Assembly: GCA_913043025.1 (NCBI GenBank)
Contig: CAJWLM010000005.1
Location: forward strand, 1-64,000
Length of the DNA: 64,000 nt
Reading direction: 5' to 3'
Source of the DNA: an uncultured Rhodospirillaceae bacterium
GTDB taxonomy: Bacteria > Pseudomonadota > Alphaproteobacteria > UBA8366
Position numbers and translations under genes: made by a program. The notes under the pieces were generated by a model that was not told where the DNA came from, did no database searches, and saw only the letters and a list, made by a program, of their open reading frames with translations. Below, in pieces: positions 8,988-20,551 of the stretch; the stretch's first letter is position 1, and each line of letters begins with the position of its first letter.

Positions 8988-11915
8988 CTATTCCTCGTAG
9001 GTCAGCGCAGCATTAACAAGATCAATCTGTTCTTTCAAATGCCGCTTTAGAAGACCCGTAGCCGGCGCTGCCGCAGATGCACGACCCGCATAAACTGGCC
9101 GCTTCTGCTTCATATCTAGCTCTACCATTAACTCTTCAACCAGGTCATTGATGAAAAACCATGCTCCCATATTTTTTGGTTCCTCCTGACACCAAACAAC
9201 ATGAGCGTTCTTAAACCTCGCAAGCTCATTACGAAGCGCGCTAGTTGGGAATGGATATAGCTGTTCTAACCGCAAAAGATAAGTATCCATTGCACCTCGT
9301 TTGTCACGCTCTTCTAATAGGTCAAAATAAACCTTACCAGAACAGATTACGACACGCTTGATAGACTCATCATCAAAGATTTTCCCACTATGCTGTGCGT
9401 GATCCCAAAGGACACGATGGAATGTAGATTTGGGACCAAACTCTTGAATCGAAGAGATGCAACGCTTATGGCGCAGTAAAGACTTAGGCGTCATGAGAAT
9501 GAGCGGTTTGCGAAATTCACGCCTAATCTGTCTGCGCAGAATATGAAAATAATTAGCTGGGTTAGTACAGTTAGCTACTTGAATATTATCTTCACCGCAT
9601 AGCTGCAAATAGCGTTCAAGCCGAGCTGAGCTGTGTTCGGGCCCTTGCCCCTCATAACCATGAGGGAGAAGAAGTACAAGGCCACTCATCCGCAGCCACT
9701 TAGATTCACCAGAGGAAATAAACTGATCTATAATAACCTGTGCACCATTTGCAAAGTCCCCAAACTGCGCCTCCCATAAGACGAGAGCATGAGGCTCTGA
9801 AACACTATAGCCATACTCATACCCAAGGACGCCAAACTCTGAAAGTGGGCTATCAATGACTTCAAACGGCGCCTGACCAAAATGGATGTTATTCAACGGC
9901 ACGTACCGGTTACCACTTTCTTGATCATTTAATACTGAATGTCGCTGGCTAAACGTTCCTCGCTGGCAATCCTCACCAGAGAGTCGAACCGGGGTTGACT
10001 CACAGAGCAGCGTCCCAAATGCAAGTGCTTCAGCCGTCGCCCAGTCGAAGCCCTCACCGGCCTCAATCATGGCTCTCTTCGCTTTTAATTGCCGTACGAT
10101 CCTAGAATGAACATTAACGTTAGGAGGAACCTTCGAAATAGCAAACCCAACCTCTCTTAGAAGGTCGAGGTTCACACCTGTTTTCCCACGACGCTCATCC
10201 CCTGAGGCAGTTGCCAATCCCGACCACTTGCCTTCAAGCCAGTTAGCTTTGTTGGGCTTAAAAGATTGTGCAGCTTCAAATTCAGTATCAAGATCTTTAT
10301 TGAAAGCCTCCACAATACCGTCAGCTTCACCCTTCTCAATTACATTCTCTTTCTCGAGTTGCTTAGCGTAAATAGTCCGCGTAGTCGCATGCCTTGCTAT
10401 CTTCTTGTACATCTGCGGCTGAGTAAAAGAAGGCTCATCACCCTCATTATGCCCATGGCGCCGATAGCAAATAAGATCAATGACTACGTCCTTCTTGAAA
10501 CGCTGCCGATATTCGGTGGCAAGACGTGCCACATGAACGCACGCCTCTGGATCATCCGCGTTAACGTGGAAAATTGGGGCACCAACTGCTTTTGCCATAT
10601 CTGAACAATAGGGCGAAGACCGAGAAAACGATGGCATGGTTGTAAAGCCAATCTGATTATTGACGATTAGATGTATGGTCCCGCCAGTTTCGTACCCATC
10701 AAGATCAGATAGAGCAAATGTCTCTGGAACTATACCCTGGCCAGCAAACGCCGCATCCCCGTGCATAAGGACAGCCATTACCTTTGCTCGCTCTTCATCA
10801 CCGCGTTGTAATTGCTTTGCTCTTACACGCCCCAACACAACCGTATTCACCGCCTCGAGATGACTCGGGTTCGGATTAAGGGAGAGCCTTACGACGTTGC
10901 CATCAAACTCCCGTTCTGTTGATGTTCCAAGGTGATACTTTACATCTCCTGAACCTTGGACATCCTCGGGAGCCGCTGGTTGGCCTTGAAACTCAGAAAA
11001 GATTGCTCGGTAAGGCTTGCCCATGACATTTGCAAGAACATTAAGGCGCCCACGATGCGGCATTCCTATCACAATTTCCTCGATTCCTAACTGGCCGCCA
11101 CGTTTGAGCATCTGCTCGAGCATTGGAACTGTAGTTTCGCCCCCATCGAGCCCAAACCGTTTCGCACCCTTGTGCTTCCGATCGATAAACTGCTCAAAAA
11201 GTTCAGCCTCTGTTAGGCGTTCCAAGATAGTGCGCTTGCCAAGCTTAGTGAATTTCGTTTGGTTCCGGGCACCCTCAATTCGCTCTTGAATCCAGCTTTT
11301 CTCATCCGGTTCTGTTTTGTGCATAAACTCAACGCCGATTGAGCCACAATAAGTCTCCCGAAGAATTTTAACAATATCTCGGAGCGTAGCCGATTCCAGT
11401 CCAAGCACGTAATTGATAAAGATAGGTCTATCCATATCGCTTTCACTGAAACCGTAGCTTTCAGGATCTAGCTCTGAATGTGGCGATGGTTTTTGAAGTC
11501 TCAAGGGATCTAAGTCTGCTTCTAAGTGACCCCGCACTCTGTAGGCTCTGATAAGCATCAGTGCACGAATTGAGTCCTGAGTTGCCTGCCGAATTTTGTC
11601 AGCACTGTCCACACCCCTCCCCATTTGAGACATAAGTGAGTTAGGTGGCAACTTCTCTTTGGAGGTGCCTAATACAGGATTGACCGCTGATAATGATGCT
11701 TCATTCTGCCCTAAAACCGATGTCTTCCGTGGAGCCCAACTTGGGCCGTTCAAGTCATTTACAACAGATTTCTCAAGTTCCTCTAAATTATCAAAGTAAG
11801 CAGACCATCCGGCGTCAATAGAATCAGGATTGTTCAGATATCTATCATACATCTCAGCAATGTAGGTCTCATTTGCGCCAAACAAGAAGGAGGTCTCACC
11901 AGAATACTGCACCAT
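8988..11915 (-). CDS. odhA: 2-oxoglutarate dehydrogenase E1 component
   Basis: Thiamine-diphosphate decarboxylase subunit converting 2-oxoglutarate to succinyl-lipoamide. At 975 aa it has the usual size for the alphaproteobacterial enzyme. The N-terminus SFLFGANETYIAEMYDRYL is the E2-docking segment. The cofactor region MHGDAAFAGQGIVPET followed by GTIHLIVNNQIGFTT, the active-site GMPHRGRLNVLANV and the C-terminal transketolase-like part (VVWCQEEPKNMGAW) are intact. It sits between sucD and odhB in the common alphaproteobacterial order. Confidence 0.97.
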   Translation of the reverse strand: MVQYSGETSFLFGANETYIAEMYDRYLNNPDSIDAGWSAYFDNLEELEKSVVNDLNGPSWAPRKTSVLGQNEASLSAVNPVLGTSKEKLPPNSLMSQMGRGVDSADKIRQATQDSIRALMLIRAYRVRGHLEADLDPLRLQKPSPHSELDPESYGFSESDMDRPIFINYVLGLESATLRDIVKILRETYCGSIGVEFMHKTEPDEKSWIQERIEGARNQTKFTKLGKRTILERLTEAELFEQFIDRKHKGAKRFGLDGGETTVPMLEQMLKRGGQLGIEEIVIGMPHRGRLNVLANVMGKPYRAIFSEFQGQPAAPEDVQGSGDVKYHLGTSTEREFDGNVVRLSLNPNPSHLEAVNTVVLGRVRAKQLQRGDEERAKVMAVLMHGDAAFAGQGIVPETFALSDLDGYETGGTIHLIVNNQIGFTTMPSFSRSSPYCSDMAKAVGAPIFHVNADDPEACVHVARLATEYRQRFKKDVVIDLICYRRHGHNEGDEPSFTQPQMYKKIARHATTRTIYAKQLEKENVIEKGEADGIVEAFNKDLDTEFEAAQSFKPNKANWLEGKWSGLATASGDERRGKTGVNLDLLREVGFAISKVPPNVNVHSRIVRQLKAKRAMIEAGEGFDWATAEALAFGTLLCESTPVRLSGEDCQRGTFSQRHSVLNDQESGNRYVPLNNIHFGQAPFEVIDSPLSEFGVLGYEYGYSVSEPHALVLWEAQFGDFANGAQVIIDQFISSGESKWLRMSGLVLLLPHGYEGQGPEHSSARLERYLQLCGEDNIQVANCTNPANYFHILRRQIRREFRKPLILMTPKSLLRHKRCISSIQEFGPKSTFHRVLWDHAQHSGKIFDDESIKRVVICSGKVYFDLLEERDKRGAMDTYLLRLEQLYPFPTSALRNELARFKNAHVVWCQEEPKNMGAWFFINDLVEELMVELDMKQKRPVYAGRASAAAPATGLLKRHLKEQIDLVNAALTYEE

Positions 11916-11955
11916 GACGCGCGCTCCTTTTCAAAGATTAATTTTGCACTCGCAG

Positions 11956-12834
11956 TTAACCTGAGCCCATTGATTTCAGCATCGTACTACCCAGCTCGGA
12001 TGGACTTTCAGCAACATGAATTCCGGCAGATTTGAGAGCATCAATCTTGTGCTCAGCAGTGTCCTTACCACCGGAAATTACCGCTCCCGCATGACCCATC
12101 CGCCGACCCGGTGGAGCAGTACGCCCCGCTATGAACCCAGTTACTGGTTTTCTGGTGCCGGACGCTTTTAGGAATTCGGCCCCTTTTGCCTCCGCATCTC
12201 CGCCAATCTCACCAATCATTATAATACCCTCTGTCTCATTATCGGCAACAAACCATTCTAAACAGTCAACAAAATCCGTACCATTTATAGGATCACCGCC
12301 TATGCCTATACACGTACTCTGACCGAGCCCAGCTGCCGTTGTTTGTGCCACCGCTTCATAGGTTAGGGTGCCGGAGCGCGAGACTATCCCTATTTTCCCA
12401 CGCTGGTGGATATGCCCCGGCATGATGCCAATCTTGCATTCATTTGGAGTAATTACTCCCGGACAATTTGGCCCAATCAATCGAGTATGACTAGTTTTGA
12501 GGGCCCGTTTGACTACCACCATGTCTCGAACAGGTATCCCCTCAGTTATACACACTATCAAAGGCAACTCTGCATCGATCCCCTCTAATATGGCCTCGGC
12601 AGCAAATGGGGGTGGGACGTAGATTACGGACGCTGTGGCGCCGGTTCGGTCAACAGCATCTTTCACAGTATCAAAAACGGGAAGATCAAGATGAGTTGTT
12701 CCTCCTTTCCCTGGAGTAACACCGCCAACCATTTGCGTCCCGTAACTTATTGCTTGCTCCGTATGAAAATTGCCCTGCAATCCAGTAATACCCTGACAAA
12801 TCAACCTCGTATTTTTGTCAACCAAAACCGCCAT
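11956..12834 (-). CDS. sucD: Succinyl-CoA synthetase alpha subunit
   Basis: Alpha subunit of the TCA-cycle ligase that converts succinyl-CoA to succinate with nucleotide phosphorylation. 292 aa. The CoA-binding Rossmann region starts with [14 protein letters not shown] and continues with [22 protein letters not shown] and the phospho-histidine loop [14 protein letters not shown] are complete. It begins 5 nt after sucC, so the two subunits are translated from one message. Confidence 0.97.
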   Translation of the reverse strand: MAVLVDKNTRLICQGITGLQGNFHTEQAISYGTQMVGGVTPGKGGTTHLDLPVFDTVKDAVDRTGATASVIYVPPPFAAEAILEGIDAELPLIVCITEGIPVRDMVVVKRALKTSHTRLIGPNCPGVITPNECKIGIMPGHIHQRGKIGIVSRSGTLTYEAVAQTTAAGLGQSTCIGIGGDPINGTDFVDCLEWFVADNETEGIIMIGEIGGDAEAKGAEFLKASGTRKPVTGFIAGRTAPPGRRMGHAGAVISGGKDTAEHKIDALKSAGIHVAESPSELGSTMLKSMGSG

Positions 12835-12839
12835 CGTAT

Positions 12840-14027
12840 CTAACCCCTCACCGCTTCTACAATTTTCTTCGCGGCATCACCAAGATCTTCTCCGGAAATT
12901 ATGGTTAGACCCGAATCTGCCAATATTTTCTTGCCCTCGCCTACATTGGTACCCTCCAAACGCACAACTAATGGCACGGAAAGATTAACCTCTTTTGCCG
13001 CCTCTACAACGCCTTCAGCTATTATATCGCACCGCATGATCCCGCCAAAAATGTTAACTAAGATGCCTTTTACATTTTCGTCAGATAAAATTATTTTGAA
13101 AGCGGCAGTCACCTTTTCTGTTGTTGCACTTCCACCAACATCTAAAAAATTAGCAGGCTCTTGACCGTAAAGCTTGATTATATCCATCGTAGCCATGGCT
13201 AACCCTGCCCCATTAACCATGCAACCTATTGTGCCATCCAATTTAACATAGTTGAGATCATAGCTAGCAGCCTCAATCTCGGACGGGTCCTCCTCGGCTT
13301 CATCGCGCATTTTTTCGATTTCAGGATGACGAAATAGTGCATTATCATCAAAATTCATTTTAGCATCAAGCACTACCAAATCGTCCGCTTGTGTGACAAC
13401 TAAGGGGTTAATTTCGAGAAGAGTGGCATCGAGCTCGCAATACGTTCTGTAAAGGGTCTTTAGCAACTTAATGCCTGAAGATAGATTGCTGCCTTCTAAA
13501 CCAAGGCCAGAGGCGATGCGACGGGCGGAGAATCCTGTCATGCCGATCAATGGATCGATAGCAACCCGAGTAATTTTTTCAGGCGTCTTTTCTGCAACTT
13601 CTTCTATTTCCATACCGCCTTCTGTAGATGCAACCACAGTAACTTGGCTAGTTGCCCGATCAGTTAGTATTGCTAGGTAAAGCTCGCTACCTATTGCGCA
13701 TCCATCCTCTATGTAAATTCGACGCACCTCCTTACCAGACTGCCCGGTTTGCTTAGTGACTAGAGTGTTGCCAAGCATTGCTTTAGCATGTCCAACGGCT
13801 TCCTCTTTTGATTTGGCAAGCCTTACTCCGCCAATCTCTGGTTTTTCTTTGAAGGAGCCAGCTCCACGCCCACCCGCATGAATTTGCGCCTTCACAACCC
13901 AAACCGGCCCTCCAAGCCTATCAATAACTTTCTCTACTTCATCAATTGTGAATGCCGCAGCCCCTTCTGGAACTGGCACACCAAATTTTTTCAGAAGGCC
14001 TTTGGCCTGATATTCATGGATGTTCAT
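12840..14027 (-). CDS. sucC: Succinyl-CoA synthetase beta subunit (ADP-forming)
   Basis: ATP-grasp beta subunit of succinyl-CoA synthetase. The start at 14027 gives the canonical [21 protein letters not shown]-terminus and 395 aa; the open frame runs 18 residues further upstream without homology. The ATP-grasp elements [12 protein letters not shown] and LEINPLVVT and the C-terminal [15 protein letters not shown] phosphate-binding loop are present. A G-rich site (AAGGGGTTGGG) lies just upstream. The ~219 nt between it and the mdh stop probably hold the promoter or leader for the suc-odh genes. Confidence 0.97.
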   Translation of the reverse strand: MNIHEYQAKGLLKKFGVPVPEGAAAFTIDEVEKVIDRLGGPVWVVKAQIHAGGRGAGSFKEKPEIGGVRLAKSKEEAVGHAKAMLGNTLVTKQTGQSGKEVRRIYIEDGCAIGSELYLAILTDRATSQVTVVASTEGGMEIEEVAEKTPEKITRVAIDPLIGMTGFSARRIASGLGLEGSNLSSGIKLLKTLYRTYCELDATLLEINPLVVTQADDLVVLDAKMNFDDNALFRHPEIEKMRDEAEEDPSEIEAASYDLNYVKLDGTIGCMVNGAGLAMATMDIIKLYGQEPANFLDVGGSATTEKVTAAFKIILSDENVKGILVNIFGGIMRCDIIAEGVVEAAKEVNLSVPLVVRLEGTNVGEGKKILADSGLTIISGEDLGDAAKKIVEAVRG

Positions 14028-14246
14028 AAATCCCAACCCCTTATCCGAAATTACTATTATCGACCACCAACAGTTAGTCAAACGAGGTTCTAACCAATCG
14101 TTCTAGGATCTTTCATAAAAGTGATTAATGTACTCGCGACAATAACTTAACCTTAAAACATCGCCATTCAAGGAAACAACATAGTCATGCACTAGATCGT
14201 CGTTGTGCAGGATTTCATTTCATCGGATATCGCAGATCGAAAAACA

Positions 14247-15248
<1,002 letters not shown>

Positions 15249-15307
15249 TTAGGCGCTTATTGACCATTTCCTTTATGTCCTACCGCCTTTGCTGAAGTAG
15301 AGCAAGT

Positions 15308-16483
15308 TTAGCCTGCGGCACCCTGGTGTGCTGTGTCTATATAGTCATCAGCCTGCATCTCCATTAAACGGCTAAGTGTGCGTTCGAATTCAAAAGCGTG
15401 AGTGGCGCCTTTATAAATATCATGTGGTGCCGTTGAAGCTGCCATAACGAGATTAACCCTTAACTCATACAGCGTATCGATCAGCGTGATAAACCGTTTA
15501 GCCTCATTGCGCGTCTCCTCGGTCAGATGCGGGACACCATCCAGTATTATTGTGTGGAACCTCTTCCCCAAATTCAAATAATCTTCTGCCCCACGCGGCT
15601 CACCGCAGAGCTGGTCAAAACCAAACCACGCTACACCCCGCGCAGCACGATTTACTTTAATATCACGACCTTTAACACTCACGATCTCAGGGCTCGAAAG
15701 AGCGCCTTCCGTCAGGTCAAAAAAAGATTTTTCCAACGCTTGGGTTGATGCCGGACCAAGGGGAAAATGAAATACCTTCATCTGTTTAAGGCGCGCAAGC
15801 CGATAATCGATCGGCGAATTTAACTCGATAGGATCAAGGCGCTGCTTCAATAACTCGATACAAGGCAGGAACCTCTCCCGCTGTAGTCCATCTTTGTAGA
15901 GTAAATCTGGCTCGAAGTTTGATGTAAGGACTATAACTACCCCAAGTTCAAAAAGGTTTTCAAAGAGCCTGCCTAGGATCATCGCATCTGCCACATTGGT
16001 AACGTGGAATTCGTCAAAACATAACAGCGATGCTTCAGACGCAATGGACTTTGCAATTTGCAGAAGCGGGTCCCGACCCCTTTTCGAAACTTTACTTCTC
16101 CGCCACGCATGAGCGGCATCATGAACCTCAATCATAAATTCATGGAAATGGATACGCCGTTTGCATTTGACCGGTGCACATTCAAAAAATAAATCGGTCA
16201 GCATGGATTTTCCACGCCCGACTGGCCCAAAAATATATAGGCCCTGGGGGCTTTTATGGTGTTTTTCCCCGAATCGAAACCAAGCCCTCCAGCCAGCCAT
16301 GGCAGGCTTAGCCTCATAATCATAAAGTAAGCCGTACAAATGTTGAAGTTTTTCAACAGCTTGCTCTTGCAATTCATCTGGCTTCAATGTTCCAATTTTC
16401 TTGCGACTCTCATATTCTTGGCGGGGGTCACTTTTTTTACCAACTAGATTTGAAGCCTCACTTTTAGTTTCAGTCATTGCCAT
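15308..16483 (-). CDS. zapE: AFG1-like ATPase, cell division protein ZapE
   Basis: 391-aa P-loop ATPase of the AFG1/ZapE family, linked in bacteria to Z-ring constriction and in mitochondria to membrane-protein quality control. Walker A GPVGRGKSML (residues ~85-94), a helical RIHFHEFMIEVH segment and Walker B LLCFDEFHVTNVADAMIL are present, followed by the family's C-terminal half (HTIILDGVPHLTEETRNEAK). Two starts (16483, 16477) are possible. Its position upstream of mdh and the suc genes is a widespread alphaproteobacterial arrangement. Confidence 0.93.
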   Translation of the reverse strand: MAMTETKSEASNLVGKKSDPRQEYESRKKIGTLKPDELQEQAVEKLQHLYGLLYDYEAKPAMAGWRAWFRFGEKHHKSPQGLYIFGPVGRGKSMLTDLFFECAPVKCKRRIHFHEFMIEVHDAAHAWRRSKVSKRGRDPLLQIAKSIASEASLLCFDEFHVTNVADAMILGRLFENLFELGVVIVLTSNFEPDLLYKDGLQRERFLPCIELLKQRLDPIELNSPIDYRLARLKQMKVFHFPLGPASTQALEKSFFDLTEGALSSPEIVSVKGRDIKVNRAARGVAWFGFDQLCGEPRGAEDYLNLGKRFHTIILDGVPHLTEETRNEAKRFITLIDTLYELRVNLVMAASTAPHDIYKGATHAFEFERTLSRLMEMQADDYIDTAHQGAAG

Positions 16484-16496
16484 CCAAACTCAGCGC

Positions 16497-17267
16497 TCAG
16501 TTACAAAAGGTATTTGACAGCGTACCAATGCCGTCAATTTTCACATCAATCTGCATCCCGGAGCGCATTGGCAATGCGCCTAACCCAGTGCCGCAGGAGA
16601 TAATGTCGCCGGGATAAAGAGTCATAAATGACGAAATTAAGTGAACTAATCGTTTGGGCCCGAAAAAGAGATCACTCAAAGGATAGTTCTGCCGTTCGCG
16701 ACCGTTGAGCTCAGCACGAATATTCACATCAGCCAAATTGACATCGCTTGAAACTATAGGGCCCATAGGTGTAAAGGTGTTAAAATTTTTAGCGCGTGTC
16801 CATTGGGCAAAATTATCATTTTCGCCTATTATTTGCGTCGCTGTGACATCATTGATGCAAGTATATCCAAATATTGCTTCTGCTGCCTCAATCTGAGATG
16901 CGTTATACACCTCACGCCCAATGACAATACCGAGTTCTGCTTCAAAAATCACACGGCCATCATAGTTATTTGGTTTCCTAATTACCCCGCCACTTGGCAA
17001 ATATGTATTGGAAGTTTTTATGAACACCAAGGGATCATCCGGCTGCTCTAATCCCTGCTTCACAGCGACCCCGCGCGAATTATTCCAAAGAGCTACCACT
17101 TTTGTTGGGGAGCAAGGTATGTCGAGCACTGCATTGCTAAATGGAAAAGTCTCATCAGTCTCTTCTGGGGAGTCGAACATACTACCCGTGCAAAGAACAA
17201 CCGTATCTTTAACAAGCTTCCCAAATCGATATTCGCCGTTATGCTGCACACCAATCCATTGAGTCAT
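16497..17267 (-). CDS. Fumarylacetoacetate hydrolase (FAH) family protein
   Basis: 256-aa member of the FAH superfamily (hydrolases, decarboxylases or hydratases of acyl-pyruvate-like acids). The metal-binding acidic residues are visible in IFEAELGIVIG and in YTCINDVTATQ; the NNYDGRVIFEAE stretch and the C-terminal GDIISCGTGLGALPMRSG fit the family. The substrate cannot be told from sequence; catechol meta-cleavage-type and acylpyruvate substrates are both possible. It is 13 nt upstream of zapE on the same strand and divergent from the Old Yellow Enzyme gene (71 bp apart), which might join it in a catabolic step. Confidence 0.85.
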   Translation of the reverse strand: MTQWIGVQHNGEYRFGKLVKDTVVLCTGSMFDSPEETDETFPFSNAVLDIPCSPTKVVALWNNSRGVAVKQGLEQPDDPLVFIKTSNTYLPSGGVIRKPNNYDGRVIFEAELGIVIGREVYNASQIEAAEAIFGYTCINDVTATQIIGENDNFAQWTRAKNFNTFTPMGPIVSSDVNLADVNIRAELNGRERQNYPLSDLFFGPKRLVHLISSFMTLYPGDIISCGTGLGALPMRSGMQIDVKIDGIGTLSNTFCN

Positions 17268-17338
17268 ATGTTGTACCCCTGGAATTAAAAAAACCTTCTC
17301 AACCCTAATCTAGCTACGCCGAAAGAGGGGTAAGACAA

Positions 17339-18532
17339 ATGCAAGACAATACAACTAAACCACTGTTGTTTGAACCCATAGAGATTCGTGGAATAAAAGC
17401 TAAAAACCGCATTGTAGTCTCTCCAATGTGCCAATATGTCTCAAATGAGGGAATGCCTAATGACTGGAACTTAGTCCATCTTGGACGCTATGCCTTCGGC
17501 GGCGCAGGTATAATCTATGGAGAGGAGACGGCAGTTGAAACACGCGGGCGCAAATCTTATCAATGCGCTGGCATATGGGATGATTGTCATATAGCCGGTT
17601 ATCGCCGGATAAATGAGTTTATAAAATCTCTCGGAGCAGTGCCAGCAATTCAGCTGGGGCATACCGGATCAAAAGCTTCATGCCGGGGTCCTATGGAACA
17701 GTTTGCCGCACTGACTGACGACGACGTAAAAAACGGGATGCCTCCATGGCAAGGGCTTGCACCAAGCGCATTGAATTCGGTGAAACGCCGCTTTTTGCCA
17801 AAAGAAATGGATTCAGGTGATATTTCTATTGTCCAAGGATGCTTTCGGGAGGCAGTAAAAAGATCGGTCGATGCGGGCTTTGAAATTATTGAAATCCATG
17901 GTGCACACGGTTACCTTTTGCATCAGTTTTTGTCCCCGACAAGTAATTTCCGAACAGATTCGTATGGCGGTGACCTCCAAGGCCGTATGCGCTTTCCTCT
18001 TGAAGTTGCCGAAATCGTCAGGGAAGCTCTCCCCAAAAATCTACCGCTATCATTTCGACTATCGGCAGTTGACGGCAAAGGCGGAGCTTGGGGTTTTTCA
18101 GAATCAAAGGTTTTTGCACGAGCCCTTGAGGAAAGAGGCGTTGATATTATAGATATTTCCTCTGGTGGCATTACAGGCGACGGCAATTTGCCCAACGTTC
18201 CAAGAGTACAAGGTTACCATGTAGGGTTTTCCGAAGGATTTAAACATGAGGTCGATGCATTAGTCATGGTGGTCGGTTCGATAACTAAACCTGAACAAGC
18301 TGAAGACATTTTGAGGAGCGGAAAAGCTGACCTGATAGGAATGTCCCGCGAGTTAATGTATCATAGCGACTGGCCATTGCATGCTGCTCGGGAATTAGGC
18401 GTGTCAGATTACTTTTCGCTGCAGCCCGACCCCTATGCTTTTAGACTAAGGAAGCGAGCAGCAGATAAGTTGTTAGCTAATAATGCACCCGAGGAGGCTA
18501 AAAAAGCTTTTGTGAAACTGTACAGGTCTTAG
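17339..18532 (+). CDS. NADH:flavin oxidoreductase, Old Yellow Enzyme family (YqjM-like)
   Basis: 397-aa FMN-dependent TIM-barrel ene-reductase. The N-terminus LFEPIEIRGIKAKNRIVVSP and MCQYVSNEGMPNDWNLVHLG show the thermophilic-like/YqjM subgroup, with Cys in place of Thr near the flavin. IQLGHTGSKAS, the substrate-binding His pair in IHGAHGYLLHQFLSP and the FMN phosphate site (VVGSITKPEQAEDIL, then ADLIGMSRELMYHSDWP) are present. Physiological substrate unknown. It is preceded by AAAGAGGGG. Divergent from the FAH gene. Confidence 0.9.
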   Translation: MQDNTTKPLLFEPIEIRGIKAKNRIVVSPMCQYVSNEGMPNDWNLVHLGRYAFGGAGIIYGEETAVETRGRKSYQCAGIWDDCHIAGYRRINEFIKSLGAVPAIQLGHTGSKASCRGPMEQFAALTDDDVKNGMPPWQGLAPSALNSVKRRFLPKEMDSGDISIVQGCFREAVKRSVDAGFEIIEIHGAHGYLLHQFLSPTSNFRTDSYGGDLQGRMRFPLEVAEIVREALPKNLPLSFRLSAVDGKGGAWGFSESKVFARALEERGVDIIDISSGGITGDGNLPNVPRVQGYHVGFSEGFKHEVDALVMVVGSITKPEQAEDILRSGKADLIGMSRELMYHSDWPLHAARELGVSDYFSLQPDPYAFRLRKRAADKLLANNAPEEAKKAFVKLYRS

Positions 18533-18720
18533 CGGTAATCGGATCTGCAGATATAGCTTATAACGTTGGCAGTGCGTTTGTTCAGCTCACCACAAAAAAT
18601 ATTTGGCTGCGATTAATAGAAAGTAAATAAACCTCGAATACCTGGTCAACAGGAATAAAATGCGTTTCACGAAGTCTATTTAGCGTACGCGCCTGATTTT
18701 AAAAATTATATAAATCTTCG

Positions 18721-19674
18721 CTATATTTTGTTCGCATTCCATTTAGCCAAATCTTGGTCAGCTAAGCGACGCGCCCGCGGCGACAACTCTGAGAAAAGAT
18801 CTATGAGCTTGGCGTAAGCTGCCTTTTGTTTTGGCCCTGTTTGGATGCTGTGAGCCAGTGTAAGGAAAAATATTGCCCAACGAGTAGACCGTTCATCAAT
18901 GTCTTCCCGATCCAACAGATCCATCACCTTATTCCTGTAGAGTGTAGCCGCTGGCACGTATGCAATTACATGCCTTTGTAAGGCGGAAACTGTAAACCAT
19001 CTTCTGGCCTTGTCTTCACTCTTTGTTACCCCTTCTCCTTTGAGGTACATCAATCCCAAATTATATGCAGCAGACGGATGTTGCTTATCTCCAGCCTTTT
19101 TCAGCCAGCGATAAGCCTGTTTCATATTTTTTTTTGTGCCGACGCCACCAAAATAAAGCTCACCTACACGAGAAGCGGCTTTAGTCTCACCAGACTTTGC
19201 TCCTTTTAGACAAAGATTGAATCCACGTTTTGTGTTTTTATTTGTACCATTCCCCAAAATATACAAATTACCCAACTCGCAGAAAGCGGGTTTATAACCT
19301 TGATTCATAGCAGCTGAGAGCCATTTAAACGCCTTACCATAATTCGGCTCACCAGCTTTACCCTTGGCCATGCAAATACCATAATTATGTTGCGCGGCAG
19401 CGTCTCCTCTCTCCGCGCCTTTGTGGAACAATCGGCAAGCGATCCCCTTATCTTTGTCGACGCCCAATCCCAACACATATAACTCGCCCAACGCATTAGG
19501 CGCCAGCTTGTCGCCCTTTGCCACACCAGCACGAAAGGATTTAACCGCATTCAAATAGTCTTTTTGATCTAAAGCTTTTTTTCCGGCCTCGAATTCGTTT
19601 GCCAGCCCTCCCCACGAAAGGGACAGAAAAACCCCCGCACACCACAACAAAACGAGCCTTCTATTATGGAGCAT
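18721..19674 (-). CDS. Exported Sel1-like repeat protein
   Basis: 317 aa with an N-terminal signal peptide (basic RR, hydrophobic VLLWCAGVFLSLSWG, likely cleavage after GGLA near residue 25). It is then built of about six Sel1-type TPR units, recognisable as repeated pieces such as ALGELYVLGLGV, AQHNYGICMAKG, ELGNLYILGNG and NLGLMYLKGEG. Sel1 proteins act as protein-protein adaptors, often in envelope or regulatory complexes; the partner is unknown. It lies directly downstream of sdhB (38 nt) on the same strand and may be read from the sdh promoter. Confidence 0.85.
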   Translation of the reverse strand: MLHNRRLVLLWCAGVFLSLSWGGLANEFEAGKKALDQKDYLNAVKSFRAGVAKGDKLAPNALGELYVLGLGVDKDKGIACRLFHKGAERGDAAAQHNYGICMAKGKAGEPNYGKAFKWLSAAMNQGYKPAFCELGNLYILGNGTNKNTKRGFNLCLKGAKSGETKAASRVGELYFGGVGTKKNMKQAYRWLKKAGDKQHPSAAYNLGLMYLKGEGVTKSEDKARRWFTVSALQRHVIAYVPAATLYRNKVMDLLDREDIDERSTRWAIFFLTLAHSIQTGPKQKAAYAKLIDLFSELSPRARRLADQDLAKWNANKI

Positions 19675-19712
19675 TGTTAAGGTTCTCCAGTAAGTCTATG
19701 GAAAAATATTAA

Positions 19713-20489
19713 TTATTGCCGAGCCAACATGAGTTTTTTTATCTCACCAATTGCCCCTGCTGGATTTAAGCCCTTAGGGCATGTTTTAGTGCAATTCATG
19801 ATGGTATGACAACGATAGAGCCGAAAGGGATCCTCAAGTTGATCCAGCCGTTCACCCGTATCCTCATCGCGACTATCAATTATCCAACGATACGCCTGTA
19901 AAAGGATGGCTGGCCCAAGGTATCTATCGCCGTTCCACCAGTATGAGGGGCACGACGTAGAGCAGCAGAAACACAAGATGCATTCATATAACCCATCTAA
20001 CTTGCGGCGCTCTTCCGGTGATTGTAACCTTTCCCTCGCCGGAGCCGGAGATTGGTTCTTCATCCAAGGCTCAATAGACGCTAGTTGCGCGTAGGCTGTG
20101 CTTAAATCTGGAACTAAGTCTTTCACCACCGGCATGTGCGGCAAAGGATATATTTTAACAGCTCCGCCCACATCTGAAATGTACTTAGTGCATGCAAGCG
20201 AGTTTGTGCCGTCAATATTCATTGCGCACGATCCGCAAACACCTTCGCGGCAGGATCGTCGAAAGGTAACTGTTGAGTCGATCTCATTTTTAATTTTAAT
20301 GAGCGCGTCCAATACCATTGGACCGCAATCATCTAAATCGACCTCAAAGGTGTCGACACGAGGATTCTCTCCGCTGTCTCCATCCCATCGATAGATCTTG
20401 AATGTCTTGAGATTTTTTGCCCCAGCAGGTGCCGGAAATGTTTTACCCGTACCTACTTTTGAGTTAGCGGGCAAAGTGAATTGCGCCAT
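19713..20489 (-). CDS. sdhB: Succinate dehydrogenase iron-sulfur subunit
   Basis: Electron-transfer subunit of complex II. 258 aa. The 2Fe-2S cysteines are in [16 protein letters not shown] and the following LAC; the 4Fe-4S group is in [16 protein letters not shown]; the 3Fe-4S group is in [17 protein letters not shown]. The N-terminus carries about 25 extra residues before the ferredoxin fold, as in other alphaproteobacterial and mitochondrial SdhB proteins. Last gene of the sdhCDAB set. Confidence 0.97.
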   Translation of the reverse strand: MAQFTLPANSKVGTGKTFPAPAGAKNLKTFKIYRWDGDSGENPRVDTFEVDLDDCGPMVLDALIKIKNEIDSTVTFRRSCREGVCGSCAMNIDGTNSLACTKYISDVGGAVKIYPLPHMPVVKDLVPDLSTAYAQLASIEPWMKNQSPAPARERLQSPEERRKLDGLYECILCFCCSTSCPSYWWNGDRYLGPAILLQAYRWIIDSRDEDTGERLDQLEDPFRLYRCHTIMNCTKTCPKGLNPAGAIGEIKKLMLARQ

Positions 20490-20551
20490 TTCTCGTCTCT
20501 TTTCCCTTTGCTAAATTACTATTTTCCAGTCGTGCGGATGGTGCGAGACGA